Shown: positions 17,396 to 28,928 of the stretch, piece after piece | Numbering within the stretch: the first letter of the stretch is position 1 | Layout: each line of letters begins with the position of its first letter | Assembly (NCBI RefSeq): GCF_014253075.1 | Contig: NZ_JACLZJ010000001.1 | Location: 868,001-932,000, forward strand | DNA length: 64,000 nucleotides | Source of the DNA: Ochrobactrum sp. CM-21-5 | GTDB taxonomy: Bacteria > Pseudomonadota > Alphaproteobacteria > Rhizobiales > Rhizobiaceae | Direction: 5' to 3' | Made by a program: the position numbers and the translations under genes | Notes under the pieces: model-generated | What the model was told of the DNA's origin: nothing | Database searches by the model: none | Seen by the model: only the letters and a program-made list of their open reading frames with translations

Positions 17396-18010
17396 TCATG
17401 GCAAAGCGTCGAAGCCTTCGCCGAATCCCTTCAGGTCGACGGGAATACCCACGCCTTCTTCCGGCGTCTGGAATACGATGAAGGTTGCGGCCTTGCCGGA
17501 ACGAAGCGTCTTCAGGAGATCGTCTTCAAGAATGACTTCCGCGTAGCAGCCATCTTCAAAGCAGCGCACAAAATAGGCACGGCCGATATCCTTGCCGTCC
17601 ACATTGAGGCCAAGACCGTTCGGCAGCAGCACGCCGAGCGGCGCCAGCACGCGCAGGATACGGGCCTTGTTGTCGGCTGTCTTCAGGACCACGACCGAAA
17701 GGCCCAGTTCAGGGCGCTTGGCGGCGACCACGTTCTGAATCAGCGCGCACTGCTCGGTTTTTGCACCGGCAGGTGTATCGCACAGGATGGACCATGCGCC
17801 ATGCTGCGACTTCAGTTTGCCGCTCTGCTGCGGATTGGCCGGCGCAGCCTGAGACTGCGCGGCAGGAGCCTGCTGCGAGGTTGGCAATTGCGCAGGTGTT
17901 TCCTGGGCTGAGGATGGCAATGTGGCGGCTACGAAGGCCAGGCTCGCGCCGGCGGCGAGAGCTGCGAGGCGCTGAATGTTCGTGCGGCGGGCAAGCATGC
18001 GGAAAACCAT
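17396..18010 (-). CDS. Invasion-associated locus B (IalB) family periplasmic protein
   Basis: IalB proteins are small secreted proteins of Rhizobiales, first linked to erythrocyte invasion in Bartonella; their molecular role is unclear. The 204-aa protein has a signal peptide (basic MLARR start, hydrophobic core near residues 16-30, cleavage near SSAQ) and a Gln/Pro/Ala-rich linker. The IalB fold follows, with two cysteine pairs (in ILCDTPAGAKTEQCALI and RCFEDGCYAEV) that probably form disulfides. ATG 18010 follows GGAGATTTC. It is transcribed away from ctaC. Confidence 0.88.
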   Translation of the reverse strand: MVFRMLARRTNIQRLAALAAGASLAFVAATLPSSAQETPAQLPTSQQAPAAQSQAAPANPQQSGKLKSQHGAWSILCDTPAGAKTEQCALIQNVVAAKRPELGLSVVVLKTADNKARILRVLAPLGVLLPNGLGLNVDGKDIGRAYFVRCFEDGCYAEVILEDDLLKTLRSGKAATFIVFQTPEEGVGIPVDLKGFGEGFDALP

Positions 18011-18400
18011 GAAATCTCCAGATCGAATCACCGGGACGTTAACGCGCTGCATCGGCCATGAAAAGCGCCGTGATAACGCTTGTCTATCCAGGCCATCATA
18101 GCAACGGTGATACCGTCTGTTGCATCGATTGTCACGCGGCACGTTAGTGGAAACCTCATTTCAAATCATGGCTTCATTGTGGGTTTCACAGGTTTTTCCC
18201 AAGTTTTCACCGGTTCTTCCTCCAAAAAGAAATATGCCGGAAAACCAGGGTGTCGCCATGGCTGCGCGCAAAAATGCCGCACAGGAACATATTCGCCTTC
18301 CTTGCGGTGTGCGCTAAGGTGTGATTGAACGCCGACGGGGGATGCGGCCGTCTATACGTCCGGCGTCCAGCCTGAAAGGGCGAAAAGGGAGAGAGTTCTG
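18011..18400. promoter_or_regulatory. Divergent intergenic region between IalB gene and ctaC
   Basis: A 390-nt gap serves as 5' region for both the IalB gene (minus) and ctaC (plus). I saw no gene, no repeat element and no confident operator. Short frames here have no ribosome-binding sites or family features. AAAAGGGAGAGAG at 18384-18396 is the ctaC ribosome-binding site. Confidence 0.5.
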
Positions 18401-19285
18401 GTGGATAAGATTGTTGCCACAACAAGGGGCGTCATCGGCGGCGCTCTTGCAGTGCTGTGGACGTGTGGCGCCGCTTTGGCGGATCAGCCGCGTCCGTGGG
18501 AGTTTAGATTTCAGGACGCTGCAACCGGTATTGCCGAGCAGGTTCATTGGTTTGAGCGTTATACGCTCTGGTTCCTCGTTCCGATCACATTGCTGGTCCT
18601 GGTTCTGATTATCTGGTGCGTTCTGAAGTTTCGCGCCAGCGTCAATCCTGAGCCGTCCAAGACCAGCCATAATACGGCAATCGAAGTGATCTGGACCGTT
18701 GGTCCGGTCATTATCCTGCTTTTCCTGGCGGTGCCTTCTTTCCAGCTTCTGACCGCGCAGTATTCGCCGGAAGATCCGACGCTGACGGTCAAGGCTACCG
18801 GCTATCAGTGGTACTGGGGCTATGAATACCAGGTCGACAATCCGGTCAGCTTCGATTCCCTTCTTTTGAAGGATGATGATCGCGCTGCGGCAGGCAAGGA
18901 AGATCGGGCGCGCTATCCGCGTCTTCTGGCGGTCGATAACGAAGTCGTTGTGCCTGTTGGCGAAACGGTCCGCCTGCTTGTGACCGCCGCCGATGTGATC
19001 CATTCCTGGACCATTCCCGCCTTCGGCGTGAAAATGGATGCCGTTCCTGGCCGTATCAACGAAGCCTGGTTCAAGGCGACCAAGGAAGGTCTTTACTACG
19101 GTCAGTGTTCTGAGCTGTGCGGCAAGGATCATGGCTTCATGCCGATCGCCGTCCGCGTTGTCTCGAAAGACCAGTATCAGACATGGCTCGCCGCTGCGGC
19201 GACCGACCTGAATGGCGCGAACAAGGCGCTTCAGGCGGTGGTTGAAGACGGCGCAAACGATAAAGTGGCTGCGGCGGGTTTTTGA
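18401..19285 (+). CDS. ctaC: Cytochrome c oxidase subunit II
   Basis: Subunit II of the aa3-type cytochrome c oxidase, which takes electrons from cytochrome c through the binuclear CuA centre in the periplasm. The 294-aa protein has an N-terminal signal-like helix (cleavage near ALAD) and two membrane helices in the first 110 residues. The cupredoxin domain follows, with YQWYWGYEY and the CuA ligands in CSELCGKDHGFM. The start is GTG 18401 behind a strong ribosome-binding site. It is the first gene of the oxidase cluster and is followed after 139 nt by ctaD. Confidence 0.97.
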   Translation: MDKIVATTRGVIGGALAVLWTCGAALADQPRPWEFRFQDAATGIAEQVHWFERYTLWFLVPITLLVLVLIIWCVLKFRASVNPEPSKTSHNTAIEVIWTVGPVIILLFLAVPSFQLLTAQYSPEDPTLTVKATGYQWYWGYEYQVDNPVSFDSLLLKDDDRAAAGKEDRARYPRLLAVDNEVVVPVGETVRLLVTAADVIHSWTIPAFGVKMDAVPGRINEAWFKATKEGLYYGQCSELCGKDHGFMPIAVRVVSKDQYQTWLAAAATDLNGANKALQAVVEDGANDKVAAAGF

Positions 19286-19406
19286 TCCCGCGAGAGCGCC
19301 GTGCGCCTTTCGAGGCGCACAAGGTCGCTCTGACTATTAAACCTGCGCATCGCGTTCCCCGGAAATCGCAGTCGATTTTGGGCCGATGCCGTAGCAAGAC
19401 TGTTGA

Positions 19407-21083
<1,677 letters not shown>

Positions 21084-21105
21084 GCGCAAGGGGGCGCAAT
21101 GCCCC

Positions 21106-21203
21106 GTACGACGTCTCCCGAAAGCCGAAATGGTTTTGGGAGACGTGCGGAGAATAAAAACCCGGAGCGCGGGGTTGGGGCAGTCCGAACACGGCCTGCT
21201 CTA
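21106..21203. repeat. Palindromic dispersed repeat between ctaD and ctaB
   Basis: The left hairpin is well formed: ACGTCTCCC (21111-21119) pairs with GGGAGACGT (21138-21146), with further AAAGCC/GGTTTT pairing inside. It shares the TCTCCC-AAA...GGTTTTGGGA layout with the copies at 44191 and 44294. The right half is degenerate and ends in CCTGCTCT at 21203. Placed just after the ctaD stop, it could double as a transcript-end hairpin. The remaining 21204-21439 contains only the ctaB leader. Confidence 0.6.
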
Positions 21204-21439
21204 ACAAGGACGTTACGACGCAAGCCATTCTAAGGCTTCGCCCTCGGGTCCAAAGTGTGCTATGTGCGGGCGGTATTGTGTTCCGCCCGTCGCCGGTTGA
21301 CATGAAAGTCGGCTTTCAAACACGGCATTTCCCGGGGGAAAACAATGGTTTCCGGGAGGTGTGATCGTGATTGGTGCCGAGGCGCGTCGAGTGGGGACGC
21401 GACGTTCGGACCGGTGGTTTTGAGGTTTTTGAAGTTAAA

Positions 21440-22387
21440 ATGTCTCTGGTGGAAAAAAATACGGGTTCTGACGATGCTTATGCCTTCTCCGAGGCGACCG
21501 CACGCGATTACCTGATCCTTTTGAAGCCCCGCGTGATGTCCCTGGTGGTCTTCACGGGGTTGGTCGGTCTCATTGTCGCGCCGGGGCACATGAACCCGGT
21601 TCTGGCCGCCATCAGCATTCTTTGCATCGCGGTCGGCGCGGGCGCATCCGGCGCACTCAACATGTGGTACGACGCCGATATCGATGTGGTGATGAAGCGC
21701 ACCCGCAACCGCCCGATCCCGGCGGGCATCATCGCTCCCAATCAGGTTCTGGCATTTGGCCTTACGCTGTCTGTGTTTTCGGTGATCACACTCGGGCTGA
21801 TGGTCAACTGGCTTTCCGCGGCGCTTCTGGCCTTCACGATTTTCTTCTATGCCGTCGTCTATACGATGTGGCTGAAACGCTCGACCCCGCAGAACATCGT
21901 GATCGGCGGGGCGGCTGGCGCTTTTCCACCCATGATCGGATGGGCTGCTGCGACAGGCGAGATCACCTGGGACAGCACGGTCCTCTTCCTGATCATCTTC
22001 CTGTGGACCCCGCCGCATTTCTGGGCGCTGTCGCTTTTCACCACCAACGACTATGAAGCCGCCCGCGTGCCCATGATGCCGAATGTGAAGGGCGAGCTTT
22101 CGACCCGCCGTCAGGCACTATTTTATGCCGTTCTCATGGCGCCGGTCGGCGTGCTGCCATGGGTGCTGGGCTTCGCAGGCACTTTCTATGGCGTGGTTGC
22201 GACGCTGCTCGGTCTTGCCTTTGTCTATTATGCCTGGCGCCTCTGGGCTGCCGGGTCCCAGGCCGAGATGCTTGCAGCGGCGCGCAAACTGTTCCGTTTC
22301 TCGCTGTTTTATCTGTCGGGCGTGTTTGCGGTTCTGCTTTTCGAGGCTTTGACATTCAAGGCGCTCGCCGCCTTCGGAGTTTTATAA
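21440..22387 (+). CDS. ctaB: Protoheme IX farnesyltransferase (heme O synthase)
   Basis: Converts protoheme IX to heme O with farnesyl diphosphate, the first step to heme A for the oxidase. The 315-aa UbiA-fold protein has about nine membrane helices and the prenyl diphosphate motif [15 protein letters not shown] near residue 80, plus the conserved [12 protein letters not shown] stretch. ATG 21440 starts the family-typical sequence; the open frame back to 21371 is not supported. Its TAA overlaps the next ATG by one base (TAATG). Confidence 0.96.
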   Translation: MSLVEKNTGSDDAYAFSEATARDYLILLKPRVMSLVVFTGLVGLIVAPGHMNPVLAAISILCIAVGAGASGALNMWYDADIDVVMKRTRNRPIPAGIIAPNQVLAFGLTLSVFSVITLGLMVNWLSAALLAFTIFFYAVVYTMWLKRSTPQNIVIGGAAGAFPPMIGWAAATGEITWDSTVLFLIIFLWTPPHFWALSLFTTNDYEAARVPMMPNVKGELSTRRQALFYAVLMAPVGVLPWVLGFAGTFYGVVATLLGLAFVYYAWRLWAAGSQAEMLAAARKLFRFSLFYLSGVFAVLLFEALTFKALAAFGVL

Positions 22388-22572
22388 TGGACGAGATCGC
22401 ACATAAGCCGGTGAAAGAAGAGCTGGAACTGGTCGTTCAGACCGAACGGCAGAAAAAGGCGCAGCGCAACCGTTCGTGGGGACTGGCGATCGCGTTGGTT
22501 CTGTTCGTTCTGCTCGTCTATGTCGGCACGATCGCGAAGATGGGTTCCAATATTCTGATGCGACCGCTTTAG
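22387..22572 (+). CDS. Small CoxF-like membrane protein (61 aa)
   Basis: A 61-aa protein with a charged N-terminal half (a run of E, K, R and Q to about residue 30) and a single membrane helix (WGLAIALVLFVLLVYVGTI). It ends soon after. Small proteins of this form, annotated CoxF or hypothetical, stand between ctaB and ctaG in many alphaproteobacterial oxidase clusters; the exact function is unknown. The TAATG overlap with ctaB implies translational coupling and supports it as a real gene. Confidence 0.85.
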   Translation: MDEIAHKPVKEELELVVQTERQKKAQRNRSWGLAIALVLFVLLVYVGTIAKMGSNILMRPL

Positions 22573-22638
22573 GAAGCATCCTGGGTTGAAGCGTTTTCGT
22601 GCGTTTCTGCTCGCATTTTGGGTTCTTGGGAGGAGAAA

Positions 22639-23253
22639 ATGGCCGATAGACAGGAAAAAGACGAGAAGCAGAGGAAGCAGCAGCGCTCCAATGCGACGAT
22701 TGCCGTCGCCTGCCTTTCGTTCTTCGTGTGCATGATCGGCGCGGCCTATGCCTCGGTTCCGCTCTACCGCATTTTTTGTCAGGTGACAGGTTATGGTGGC
22801 ACCACGCAGCGCGTGGAGCAATATTCCGACACCATTCTCGACAAGACCATCAAGGTGCGTTTCGACGCCAATACTGCCAATGGTCTGCCGTGGGACTTCA
22901 AGCCGGTGCAGCGTGAAGTGACAGTGCGCATCGGCGAAACCACCATGATCAAGTATGAGGCGCGCAACCTGTTCGATCAGGACACTTACGGACGTGCAAG
23001 TTTCAATGTTGCGCCGGGCAGGGCCGGGGCGTATTTCAACAAGGTCGAATGCTTCTGCTTCACGGACACGACCTTGAAGCCGGGCGAGGATATGGACATG
23101 CCGGTCGTGTTTTTCGTCGATCCGGAATTCGTCAACGATCCCGATCTGAAGGATGTGAAGACGATCACGCTTTCCTATACCTTCTTCCCAATTGAAAAAC
23201 CGAAGCCGGTGGCCGATGCCAAGACTGCGGCAACTGGAAGCAACGGGAGTTAG
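22639..23253 (+). CDS. ctaG: Cytochrome c oxidase assembly protein CtaG (Cox11)
   Basis: CtaG/Cox11 delivers copper to the CuB site of subunit I. The 204-aa protein has a basic cytoplasmic N-terminus, one membrane anchor (near residues 25-45) and a periplasmic immunoglobulin-like domain. Copper-binding cysteines lie in VECFCF and just after the anchor in [12 protein letters not shown] 22639 follows GGGAGGAGAA. The stop codon overlaps the left end of a palindromic repeat. Confidence 0.96.
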   Translation: MADRQEKDEKQRKQQRSNATIAVACLSFFVCMIGAAYASVPLYRIFCQVTGYGGTTQRVEQYSDTILDKTIKVRFDANTANGLPWDFKPVQREVTVRIGETTMIKYEARNLFDQDTYGRASFNVAPGRAGAYFNKVECFCFTDTTLKPGEDMDMPVVFFVDPEFVNDPDLKDVKTITLSYTFFPIEKPKPVADAKTAATGSNGS

Positions 23254-23352
23254 AACATGCTTCCCGGAACCGGCAATCGGATTTGGGATAAAGACATGAG
23301 GAAAACAAAGACTTAGAGTGGTTCTGGCAGTTCTTTTCAAACGAGGGCCGCT
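23252..23352. repeat. Palindromic dispersed repeat abutting the ctaG stop
   Basis: A unit of about 101 bp begins within the ctaG TAG and runs AACATGCTTCCC, then GGATTTGGG...AGACATGAGG, the spacer AAAACAAAGACTTAGAG, and finally a TGGTTCTGG...GGGCCGCT arm. Order, spacing and length match the 44191-44293 copy, although many bases differ. The rest of the 228-nt gap to ctaE contains only the ctaE leader. Confidence 0.6.
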
Positions 23353-23481
23353 GTGGAACCTTTTGCAGCCAAATCGAAACATTTGGCCCTATATTGAAGA
23401 CGCGCTTGCCTGATCCCCCTTATGGGGTTTAAGCAGGAATACACGAGAGAGGAGCCCCTAAGGGGATATACGGGGAGAGAC

Positions 23482-24357
23482 ATGGCGGACGTTCATCAGA
23501 AAAATCACGACTATCATATTATCGCGCCCAGCCCTTGGCCGTTCCTGAGTTCGGTCGGCGCGTTCGTGCTCGCCATCGGCGGCATTGCCTGGATGCGTTA
23601 CAACAGCTCCGGCGAGCTGCCGTTCTTTGGCATCAACGTGGTGACGCCGTGGATATTCTTCATCGGTCTCGCGATTGTGCTGTACTGCATGTATGGCTGG
23701 TGGTCGGACACCATCAAGGAAGGGCATGAGGGGCATCATACCCGCGTCGTGTCGCTGCATCTGCGCTATGGCATGATCATGTTCATCGCTTCGGAAGTCA
23801 TGTTCTTCGTGGCATGGTTCTGGGCTTTCTTCGATGCCAGCCTCTTCCCCAATGAAGTGCATCAGGTGGCGCGCGCCGAATTCACCGGCGGTGTCTGGCC
23901 TCCGAAGGGCATCGAGGTTCTCGATCCGCTGCATCTGCCGCTCTACAACACCGTGATCCTGCTTCTGTCGGGCACGACGTTGACCTGGGCACACCATGCG
24001 CTTCTGCACAATGACCGTAAGGGCATGATCACGGGCTTGGCCATCACTGTGGTGCTTGGCGTGCTGTTCTCCTGCGTGCAGGCTTACGAATATGTCCACG
24101 CACCGTTCGCGTTCAAGGATTCGATCTACGGCGCGACCTTCTTCATGGCGACGGGTTTCCATGGCTTCCACGTGCTGGTTGGCACCATCTTCCTGCTGGT
24201 ATGCCTGTTCCGCGCCATTGGCGGTGATTTTACGTCAAAGCAGCATTTCGGCTTCGAAGCTGCTGCCTGGTACTGGCACTTCGTTGACGTGGTCTGGCTG
24301 TTCCTCTTCTTCGCCATCTATGTCTGGGGCGGCTGGGGCGCGCCCATGCACGGCTGA
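23482..24357 (+). CDS. ctaE: Cytochrome c oxidase subunit III
   Basis: Seven-helix subunit III, which stabilises the oxidase and supports proton uptake. The 291-aa protein shows the family segments [17 protein letters not shown], the WAHHALL region and the C-terminal [16 protein letters not shown] helix. ATG 23482 follows CGGGGAGAGA. It comes after ctaG as usual, and an intrinsic terminator lies 22 nt beyond its stop, so DUF983-surf1 may rely on partial readthrough. Confidence 0.97.
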   Translation: MADVHQKNHDYHIIAPSPWPFLSSVGAFVLAIGGIAWMRYNSSGELPFFGINVVTPWIFFIGLAIVLYCMYGWWSDTIKEGHEGHHTRVVSLHLRYGMIMFIASEVMFFVAWFWAFFDASLFPNEVHQVARAEFTGGVWPPKGIEVLDPLHLPLYNTVILLLSGTTLTWAHHALLHNDRKGMITGLAITVVLGVLFSCVQAYEYVHAPFAFKDSIYGATFFMATGFHGFHVLVGTIFLLVCLFRAIGGDFTSKQHFGFEAAAWYWHFVDVVWLFLFFAIYVWGGWGAPMHG

Positions 24358-24378
24358 ACCGGCAGGATAGGGATATGG

Positions 24379-24412
24379 AGGCGGCCTTGGCGACATGGCC
24401 GCCTTTTGTTTT
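24379..24412 (+). terminator. Intrinsic terminator after ctaE
   Basis: An 8-bp perfect stem (24379-24386 with 24397-24404) and a 10-nt loop are followed by TTTGTTTT. It lies between the ctaE stop and the DUF983 start. Confidence 0.85.
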
Positions 24413-24433
24413 GATAGACAAGGGAAGCAGGAA

Positions 24434-24817
24434 ATGTCCGATCACAATTCATATCCTACGGTGGATCCGATCCGAAGCGGCATTGCCGGACGATGTCCGC
24501 GCTGCGGCGAGGGAAAACTTTTCAACGGCTTTCTGACGATCGCCCCGCGCTGCAACAGTTGCGGGCTTGATTATTCCTTTGCTGATTCCGGCGATGGTCC
24601 GGCGGCATTCGTCATCCTCATCATCGGCTTCATCGTCGTTGGCCTGGCGCTTTGGATGGAAGTGAATGTCGGCCCGCCGCTCTGGGTGCACTTCATCCTG
24701 TGGGTGCCTCTCGCCATCATTTTGAGTCTTGTCGCCATGCGCTGGATCAAGGCTATTCTCGTCAATATGCAATATCGCAACAAGGCGGCCCAGGGCCGTC
24801 TGGACGACAGCCAATGA
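24434..24817 (+). CDS. DUF983 family protein
   Basis: A 127-aa protein with a zinc-ribbon-like N-terminus (CPRCGEG and CNSCGLDY) and two hydrophobic helices in the second half (residues about 60-80 and 85-110). DUF983 proteins are encoded in cytochrome oxidase clusters of alphaproteobacteria; the function is unproven, although a role in oxidase biogenesis is suggested by location. The ATG follows AGCAGGA. Its TGA overlaps the surf1 ATG (ATGA), which implies coupled translation. Confidence 0.9.
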   Translation: MSDHNSYPTVDPIRSGIAGRCPRCGEGKLFNGFLTIAPRCNSCGLDYSFADSGDGPAAFVILIIGFIVVGLALWMEVNVGPPLWVHFILWVPLAIILSLVAMRWIKAILVNMQYRNKAAQGRLDDSQ

Positions 24818-25599
24818 CACTTCAGCAAGCACCGCGTCGCTTTCCATGGGGCGTTGTCATCGCCTCAAGCATCGCGCTTGTCATCCTGCTCTCGCTTGGC
24901 ACATGGCAGGTGGAGCGACTGATCTGGAAGGAGGCGCTGATCGCCTCCACGCAAAAGCGCATCCACGAACCGCCGCTGCCGCTGACGGAGATGGAAAAGA
25001 TCTACGCGCAGGAAGGAACGGTCGAATATCGTCCGGTCATGGTCTCAGGCACCTTCATGCATCAGGGCGAACGGCACTTTCTCGCCACGCATCAAGGTGC
25101 GGCCGGCTATTATGTCTATACGCCGCTCATGCTGGAAGACGGACGCTTCGTGCTCGTCAACCGGGGGTTCGTTCCATACGAAAAGAAGGACCCGGCAACA
25201 CGGACCGAAGGGCAGCTGGACGGTCCGGTGACCGTCACCGGACTTGCCCGCGATCCGCTGTCCGAAAAGCCGTCATCTCTCGTGCCGGACAATGATATTG
25301 CCAAGAATATCTTTTATTGGAAAGACTGGGCGGCAATGGCGGAAAGCGCCGATCTGCCGAATCTCGATGAGGTGGTGCCCTTCTTCATAGATGCCGACAC
25401 CAAGGCCAACCCGGGCGGGTTTCCGATTGGCGGCGTGACGATCATCGACTTTCCAAACAACCATCTACAATATGCCGTTACCTGGTATGGCCTCGCTCTG
25501 GCGCTGGCAGGGGTTGTCGGCACTTGGTTGTGGAAGGAGCGCCGTCTCGGGCAAAGCGGAAACCGGTTTTCCGTTCGAGACGATGATGATGGGACGTGA
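24814..25599 (+). CDS. SURF1 family cytochrome oxidase biogenesis protein
   Basis: SURF1 (Shy1) assists heme a insertion into subunit I. The 261-aa protein has membrane helices at both ends, enclosing a periplasmic domain with the family motifs GTWQVERL near the start and VLVNRGFVP in the middle, and the YAVTWYGLALAL terminal helix. ATG 24814 overlaps DUF983. The final ~20 residues after the second helix are encoded by a 40-bp imperfect palindrome resembling the dispersed repeat, so this tail may be a recent addition. Confidence 0.95.
   Translation: MTLQQAPRRFPWGVVIASSIALVILLSLGTWQVERLIWKEALIASTQKRIHEPPLPLTEMEKIYAQEGTVEYRPVMVSGTFMHQGERHFLATHQGAAGYYVYTPLMLEDGRFVLVNRGFVPYEKKDPATRTEGQLDGPVTVTGLARDPLSEKPSSLVPDNDIAKNIFYWKDWAAMAESADLPNLDEVVPFFIDADTKANPGGFPIGGVTIIDFPNNHLQYAVTWYGLALALAGVVGTWLWKERRLGQSGNRFSVRDDDDGT
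25543..25582. repeat. Palindrome inside the surf1 3' coding end, related to the dispersed repeat
   Basis: CGTCTCG (25543-25549) pairs with CGAGACG (25576-25582), and CGGAAA (25557-25562) pairs with TTTCCG (25568-25573) around CCGGT. The centre AACCGGTTTT is identical to the centre of the copies at 44191 and 44294. It is in frame with surf1 and supplies most of the last residues of the protein. Confidence 0.65.
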
Positions 25600-25695
25600 A
25601 ACGCGGCAAGGGGTTGACAACAGCCTCTTTGCGGCCCAACTCCGGAACAAGATTTTTCGCGGCTCAAGCCGCGCCGAACCCTGCGAGCATGTTTT

Positions 25696-26736
25696 ATGAC
25701 CGATCAGCGTCCCCCTCTGGAAATTCGCCTTTGCGGCCCGCGCGGCTTTTGCGCCGGTGTTGACCGGGCCATCCAGATCGTCGTGCTGGCGCTGAAGAAA
25801 TATGGCGCTCCTGTCTATGTGCGCCACGAGATCGTGCATAACCGTTATGTGGTTGAGGGCCTGCAATCGCGGGGCGCGATTTTCGTCGAGGAACTTCACG
25901 AAATTCCGACTGAGCATCGTGACCAGCCGGTCGTCTTTTCCGCCCATGGCGTGCCGAAATCGGTGCCTGCGGATGCGGAGGCCAAGAATCTCTTCTATCT
26001 CGACGCAACCTGTCCGCTGGTTTCCAAGGTGCACAAGCAGGCCATGCGCCATCAGCGTCTTGGCCGTCATGTGATCCTGATCGGCCATTCCGGCCATCCG
26101 GAGGTCATCGGCACGATGGGGCAACTGCCGGACGGTGCCGTGACGTTGATCGAAACCGTCGAGGATGCGCGCAAGTGTCATTTCGAGGACGAGGACAATC
26201 TCGGCTTCGTCACGCAGACGACGCTTTCCGTGGACGATACGGCAGGCATCATCGAAGAGTTGCAGGCGCGGTTTCCCAAGCTTACCGCACCGGCGGCGGA
26301 GTCGATCTGCTACGCCACAACCAACCGGCAGGATGCGGTGCGCGCAGCCGCACCCGGATGCGACCTGTTCCTGATCGTCGGCGCGCCGAATTCGTCCAAT
26401 TCCAAACGCCTTGTCGAAGTGGCGGAAAAGGCAGGCGCGCGCATGTCCATGCTGGTGCAGCGCGCGAGCGAGATTGAATGGGACAAGCTTGGCGAAGTAT
26501 CCGTCGTCGGCCTTTCGGCTGGCGCATCGGCGCCGGAAATCATAGTCGACGAAATCATAGATGCCTTCAAGGCACGCTTCGATGTGAAGATCGAGCTGGC
26601 GGAAACAACGGTCGAAACCGAGAATTTCCTTGTGAACCGTGAAATCCGCGATGTGGAGCTGACGGTCAGGGATATGGCATTCGTCAATGGTGAGAACCGG
26701 GTCGTCGGCATTTCGAAATTGATGCAGGGGAAATAA
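25696..26736 (+). CDS. ispH: 4-hydroxy-3-methylbut-2-enyl diphosphate reductase
   Basis: IspH (LytB) is the last enzyme of the MEP isoprenoid pathway, making IPP and DMAPP with an iron-sulfur cluster. The 346-aa protein has the three cluster cysteines at C19 (GFCAGV), C106 (ATCPLV) and C205 (SICYAT), and the substrate-binding histidines in IVHNRYVVE and [11 protein letters not shown] 25696 lies 96 nt past surf1. It is followed after 5 nt by thrB, an order shared by many alphaproteobacteria. Confidence 0.97.
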   Translation: MTDQRPPLEIRLCGPRGFCAGVDRAIQIVVLALKKYGAPVYVRHEIVHNRYVVEGLQSRGAIFVEELHEIPTEHRDQPVVFSAHGVPKSVPADAEAKNLFYLDATCPLVSKVHKQAMRHQRLGRHVILIGHSGHPEVIGTMGQLPDGAVTLIETVEDARKCHFEDEDNLGFVTQTTLSVDDTAGIIEELQARFPKLTAPAAESICYATTNRQDAVRAAAPGCDLFLIVGAPNSSNSKRLVEVAEKAGARMSMLVQRASEIEWDKLGEVSVVGLSAGASAPEIIVDEIIDAFKARFDVKIELAETTVETENFLVNREIRDVELTVRDMAFVNGENRVVGISKLMQGK

Positions 26737-26741
26737 GCGGC

Positions 26742-27722
26742 ATGGCCGTCTACACAGATATTAATGAAATCGAGCTTGGCACATTCCTGCAACAATATGA
26801 TATCGGCACGCTGACCTCCTACAAGGGCATTGCCGAGGGCGTGGAAAACTCCAACTACCTCCTGCACACCACGTCGGGCTCCTTCATTCTCACACTCTAT
26901 GAAAAGCGGGTTAATCGCGACGACCTGCCGTTTTTTCTCGGCCTGATGCAACATCTGGCCGGGCGCGGGCTGGAGTGTCCGCAACCCGTGGTGCGGCGCG
27001 ACGGCGCCACCATCGGCGAGCTTGCCGGCCGTCCGGCGGCAATCGTCACCTTCCTGGAAGGCATGTGGATGCGCAAGCCCACTGTTGCGCATTGCGAAGC
27101 GGTGGGCGAGGGGCTGGCGCATATGCATCTGGCGGGCATGGACTTCTCCATGCAGCGCCGCAACGGGCTGACGCTGCCCGATTGGCGCCCCTTGTGGGAC
27201 CTTTCGCGTGAGCGCGCGGATAGCGTGGAGCCGGGGCTGGTGACCGAAACTGAAGCCGATCTGGATTTTCTGGAAAAGAACTGGCCAGCCGGATTGCCAC
27301 AAGGCGTCATCCATGCCGATCTCTTCCCCGACAATGTCTTCTTCCTTGGAGATCACCTGTCGGGCTTTATCGATTTCTATTTCGCCTGCACGGACATTCT
27401 GGTCTATGACGTCGCGGTCTGTCTGAATGCATGGTGCTTCGAAAAGGATTTCTCCTACAATCGCACCAAGGGCGCGGCCCTCCTGCGCGGTTATACCTCC
27501 GTTCGCCCGTTATCCGCGGTGGAAGCCGACGCGTTGCCGGTTCTGGCGCGCGGCGCGGCGGTGCGCTTCATGCTGACGCGGCTTTATGATTGGCTGACTG
27601 TGCCCGATGGCAGTTTCGTCATGAAGAAGGATCCGATGGAATATGTGCGGCGCATGCGCTTCCATCGCCAGATTGAATCGGCAGCCGAATACGGTCTGGA
27701 AGAGCAGGGGGCTGCTGCGTGA
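26742..27722 (+). CDS. thrB: Homoserine kinase, aminoglycoside-phosphotransferase fold
   Basis: Phosphorylates homoserine for threonine synthesis; thrC, the next enzyme, is at 35493-36884. The 326-aa protein belongs to the APH/choline-kinase-like ThrB group, not to the GHMP kinases of E. coli. The catalytic loop is H191-A-D193 through N198 (HADLFPDN), with the metal aspartate in FIDF further on. It starts 5 nt after ispH, and its TGA overlaps the rnhA GTG start, so ispH-thrB-rnhA look like one operon. Confidence 0.95.
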   Translation: MAVYTDINEIELGTFLQQYDIGTLTSYKGIAEGVENSNYLLHTTSGSFILTLYEKRVNRDDLPFFLGLMQHLAGRGLECPQPVVRRDGATIGELAGRPAAIVTFLEGMWMRKPTVAHCEAVGEGLAHMHLAGMDFSMQRRNGLTLPDWRPLWDLSRERADSVEPGLVTETEADLDFLEKNWPAGLPQGVIHADLFPDNVFFLGDHLSGFIDFYFACTDILVYDVAVCLNAWCFEKDFSYNRTKGAALLRGYTSVRPLSAVEADALPVLARGAAVRFMLTRLYDWLTVPDGSFVMKKDPMEYVRRMRFHRQIESAAEYGLEEQGAAA

Positions 27723-28183
27723 AGCGGATCGAAGCCTATACGGACGGCGCCTGTTCCGGTAATCCCGGCCCCGGCGGCTGGGGCGCTGTGCTGCGCTGGA
27801 ACGGCAATGAGAAAGAGCTGAAGGGCGGCGAGGCCGACACCACGAACAATCGTATGGAGTTGATGGCCGCAATCTCTGCCTTGTCTGCGCTCAAAGAGCC
27901 GTGCGAGGTCGATCTCTATACGGATTCTGTCTATGTACGCGACGGCATTTCGGGCTGGATCGAGGGCTGGAAGCGCAACGGTTGGAAAACATCGGCCAAG
28001 AAGCCGGTGAAGAATGCCGAGCTGTGGCAGGCGCTGGACGAGGCGCGCAAGCCGCATAAGGTCACGTGGCACTGGGTCAAGGGCCATGCCGGCCATCCGG
28101 AAAACGAACGCGCGGACGAGCTTGCCCGCGCCGGTATGGAGCCGTTCAAATACTCCGGCAACAAATCACTGAAGGTTAAATGA
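27719..28183 (+). CDS. rnhA: Ribonuclease HI
   Basis: Degrades RNA in RNA-DNA hybrids. The 154-aa protein has the catalytic acidic residues in [11 protein letters not shown], in the NRMELMA segment (Glu) and in YTDSVYV, and the terminal Asp in ENERADELA. It starts with GTG 27719 overlapping the thrB stop (GTGA) and ends at a bidirectional terminator. Confidence 0.97.
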   Translation: MKRIEAYTDGACSGNPGPGGWGAVLRWNGNEKELKGGEADTTNNRMELMAAISALSALKEPCEVDLYTDSVYVRDGISGWIEGWKRNGWKTSAKKPVKNAELWQALDEARKPHKVTWHWVKGHAGHPENERADELARAGMEPFKYSGNKSLKVK

Positions 28184-28184
28184 G

Positions 28185-28210
28185 AAAAGGGCGGTTTTCA
28201 CCGCCCTTTC
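28185..28210. terminator. Bidirectional terminator between rnhA and the peroxiredoxin gene
   Basis: AAAGGGCGGT (28186-28195) pairs with ACCGCCCTTT (28200-28209) around a 4-nt loop. T-rich or A-rich flanks on each side suit termination of rnhA (plus) and of the convergent peroxiredoxin gene (minus, tail TTTTCTCATTT). Confidence 0.85.
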
Positions 28211-28273
28211 CAGTCTGTCCAAACGCAAAGCCGCCACGCAATTTTGCTGGCAATGCTCTGCTCCGCTCTGGTT

Positions 28274-28759
28274 TTAGAGCTGCTCGACCAGCGCGCTGGC
28301 GCTGGATGTTACGGCCTGACCGGGCTGCTCTTCGATGTTGAGCGCCTTGACCACACCATCCTCGATGATCGCCGAATAGCGCTTGGAACGCACGCCGAGG
28401 CCGCCGCCCGAAAGGTCGATGTCGAGGCCCGCAGCCTTGGTGAAAACTGCGCTGCCGTCGGAGAGAAACAGGATCTTGCCCTCGCCACCCGTGCTCTGCG
28501 CCCATGCTCCCATGACGAACGCATCGTTCACCGCCACGACCGCGATCTGGTCTACACCCTTTGCCAGAATGGCGTCGCGGTGTTCGAGATAGCCCGGCAG
28601 ATGATTGAGATTGCACGTGGGCGTGAAGGCACCCGGAACGGCAAAGAGGACGACCTTCTTGCCCTTGAAGACTTCATCGGTCGTGATGTCCTGGACGCCG
28701 TCTGCGGTCTTTACCTTGAAAGTTGCTGCAGGCAGCGTGTCGCCAACTTTGATCGTCAT
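28274..28759 (-). CDS. 1-Cys peroxiredoxin of the Prx5 family
   Basis: Reduces peroxides through a peroxidatic cysteine. The 161-aa protein has the Prx5 signature PGAFTPTCNLNHLPGY with C49 as the only cysteine in the sequence, so no internal resolving cysteine is available; glutaredoxin or glutathione is the probable reductant, as in related enzymes. It ends in a Ser/Ala-rich helix and a VEQL tail. It is transcribed alone and convergently with rnhA. No export signal is visible, so it acts in the cytoplasm. Confidence 0.93.
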   Translation of the reverse strand: MTIKVGDTLPAATFKVKTADGVQDITTDEVFKGKKVVLFAVPGAFTPTCNLNHLPGYLEHRDAILAKGVDQIAVVAVNDAFVMGAWAQSTGGEGKILFLSDGSAVFTKAAGLDIDLSGGGLGVRSKRYSAIIEDGVVKALNIEEQPGQAVTSSASALVEQL

Positions 28760-28928
28760 CGATTTTCTCCTGAGGGCAGGGGAGGATTGCCGTCTCGGCA
28801 GCCTGCCGGTTGTCTGGAACTGTCATTTGCCGCGCGAAGCACGGGCTGCGACAGTTAAGCCGATAAAGTGCGGCCCGACAATTTCAAATATCTGATAAAT
28901 CTATCAAATTGCGGGAGATAATCGGATT

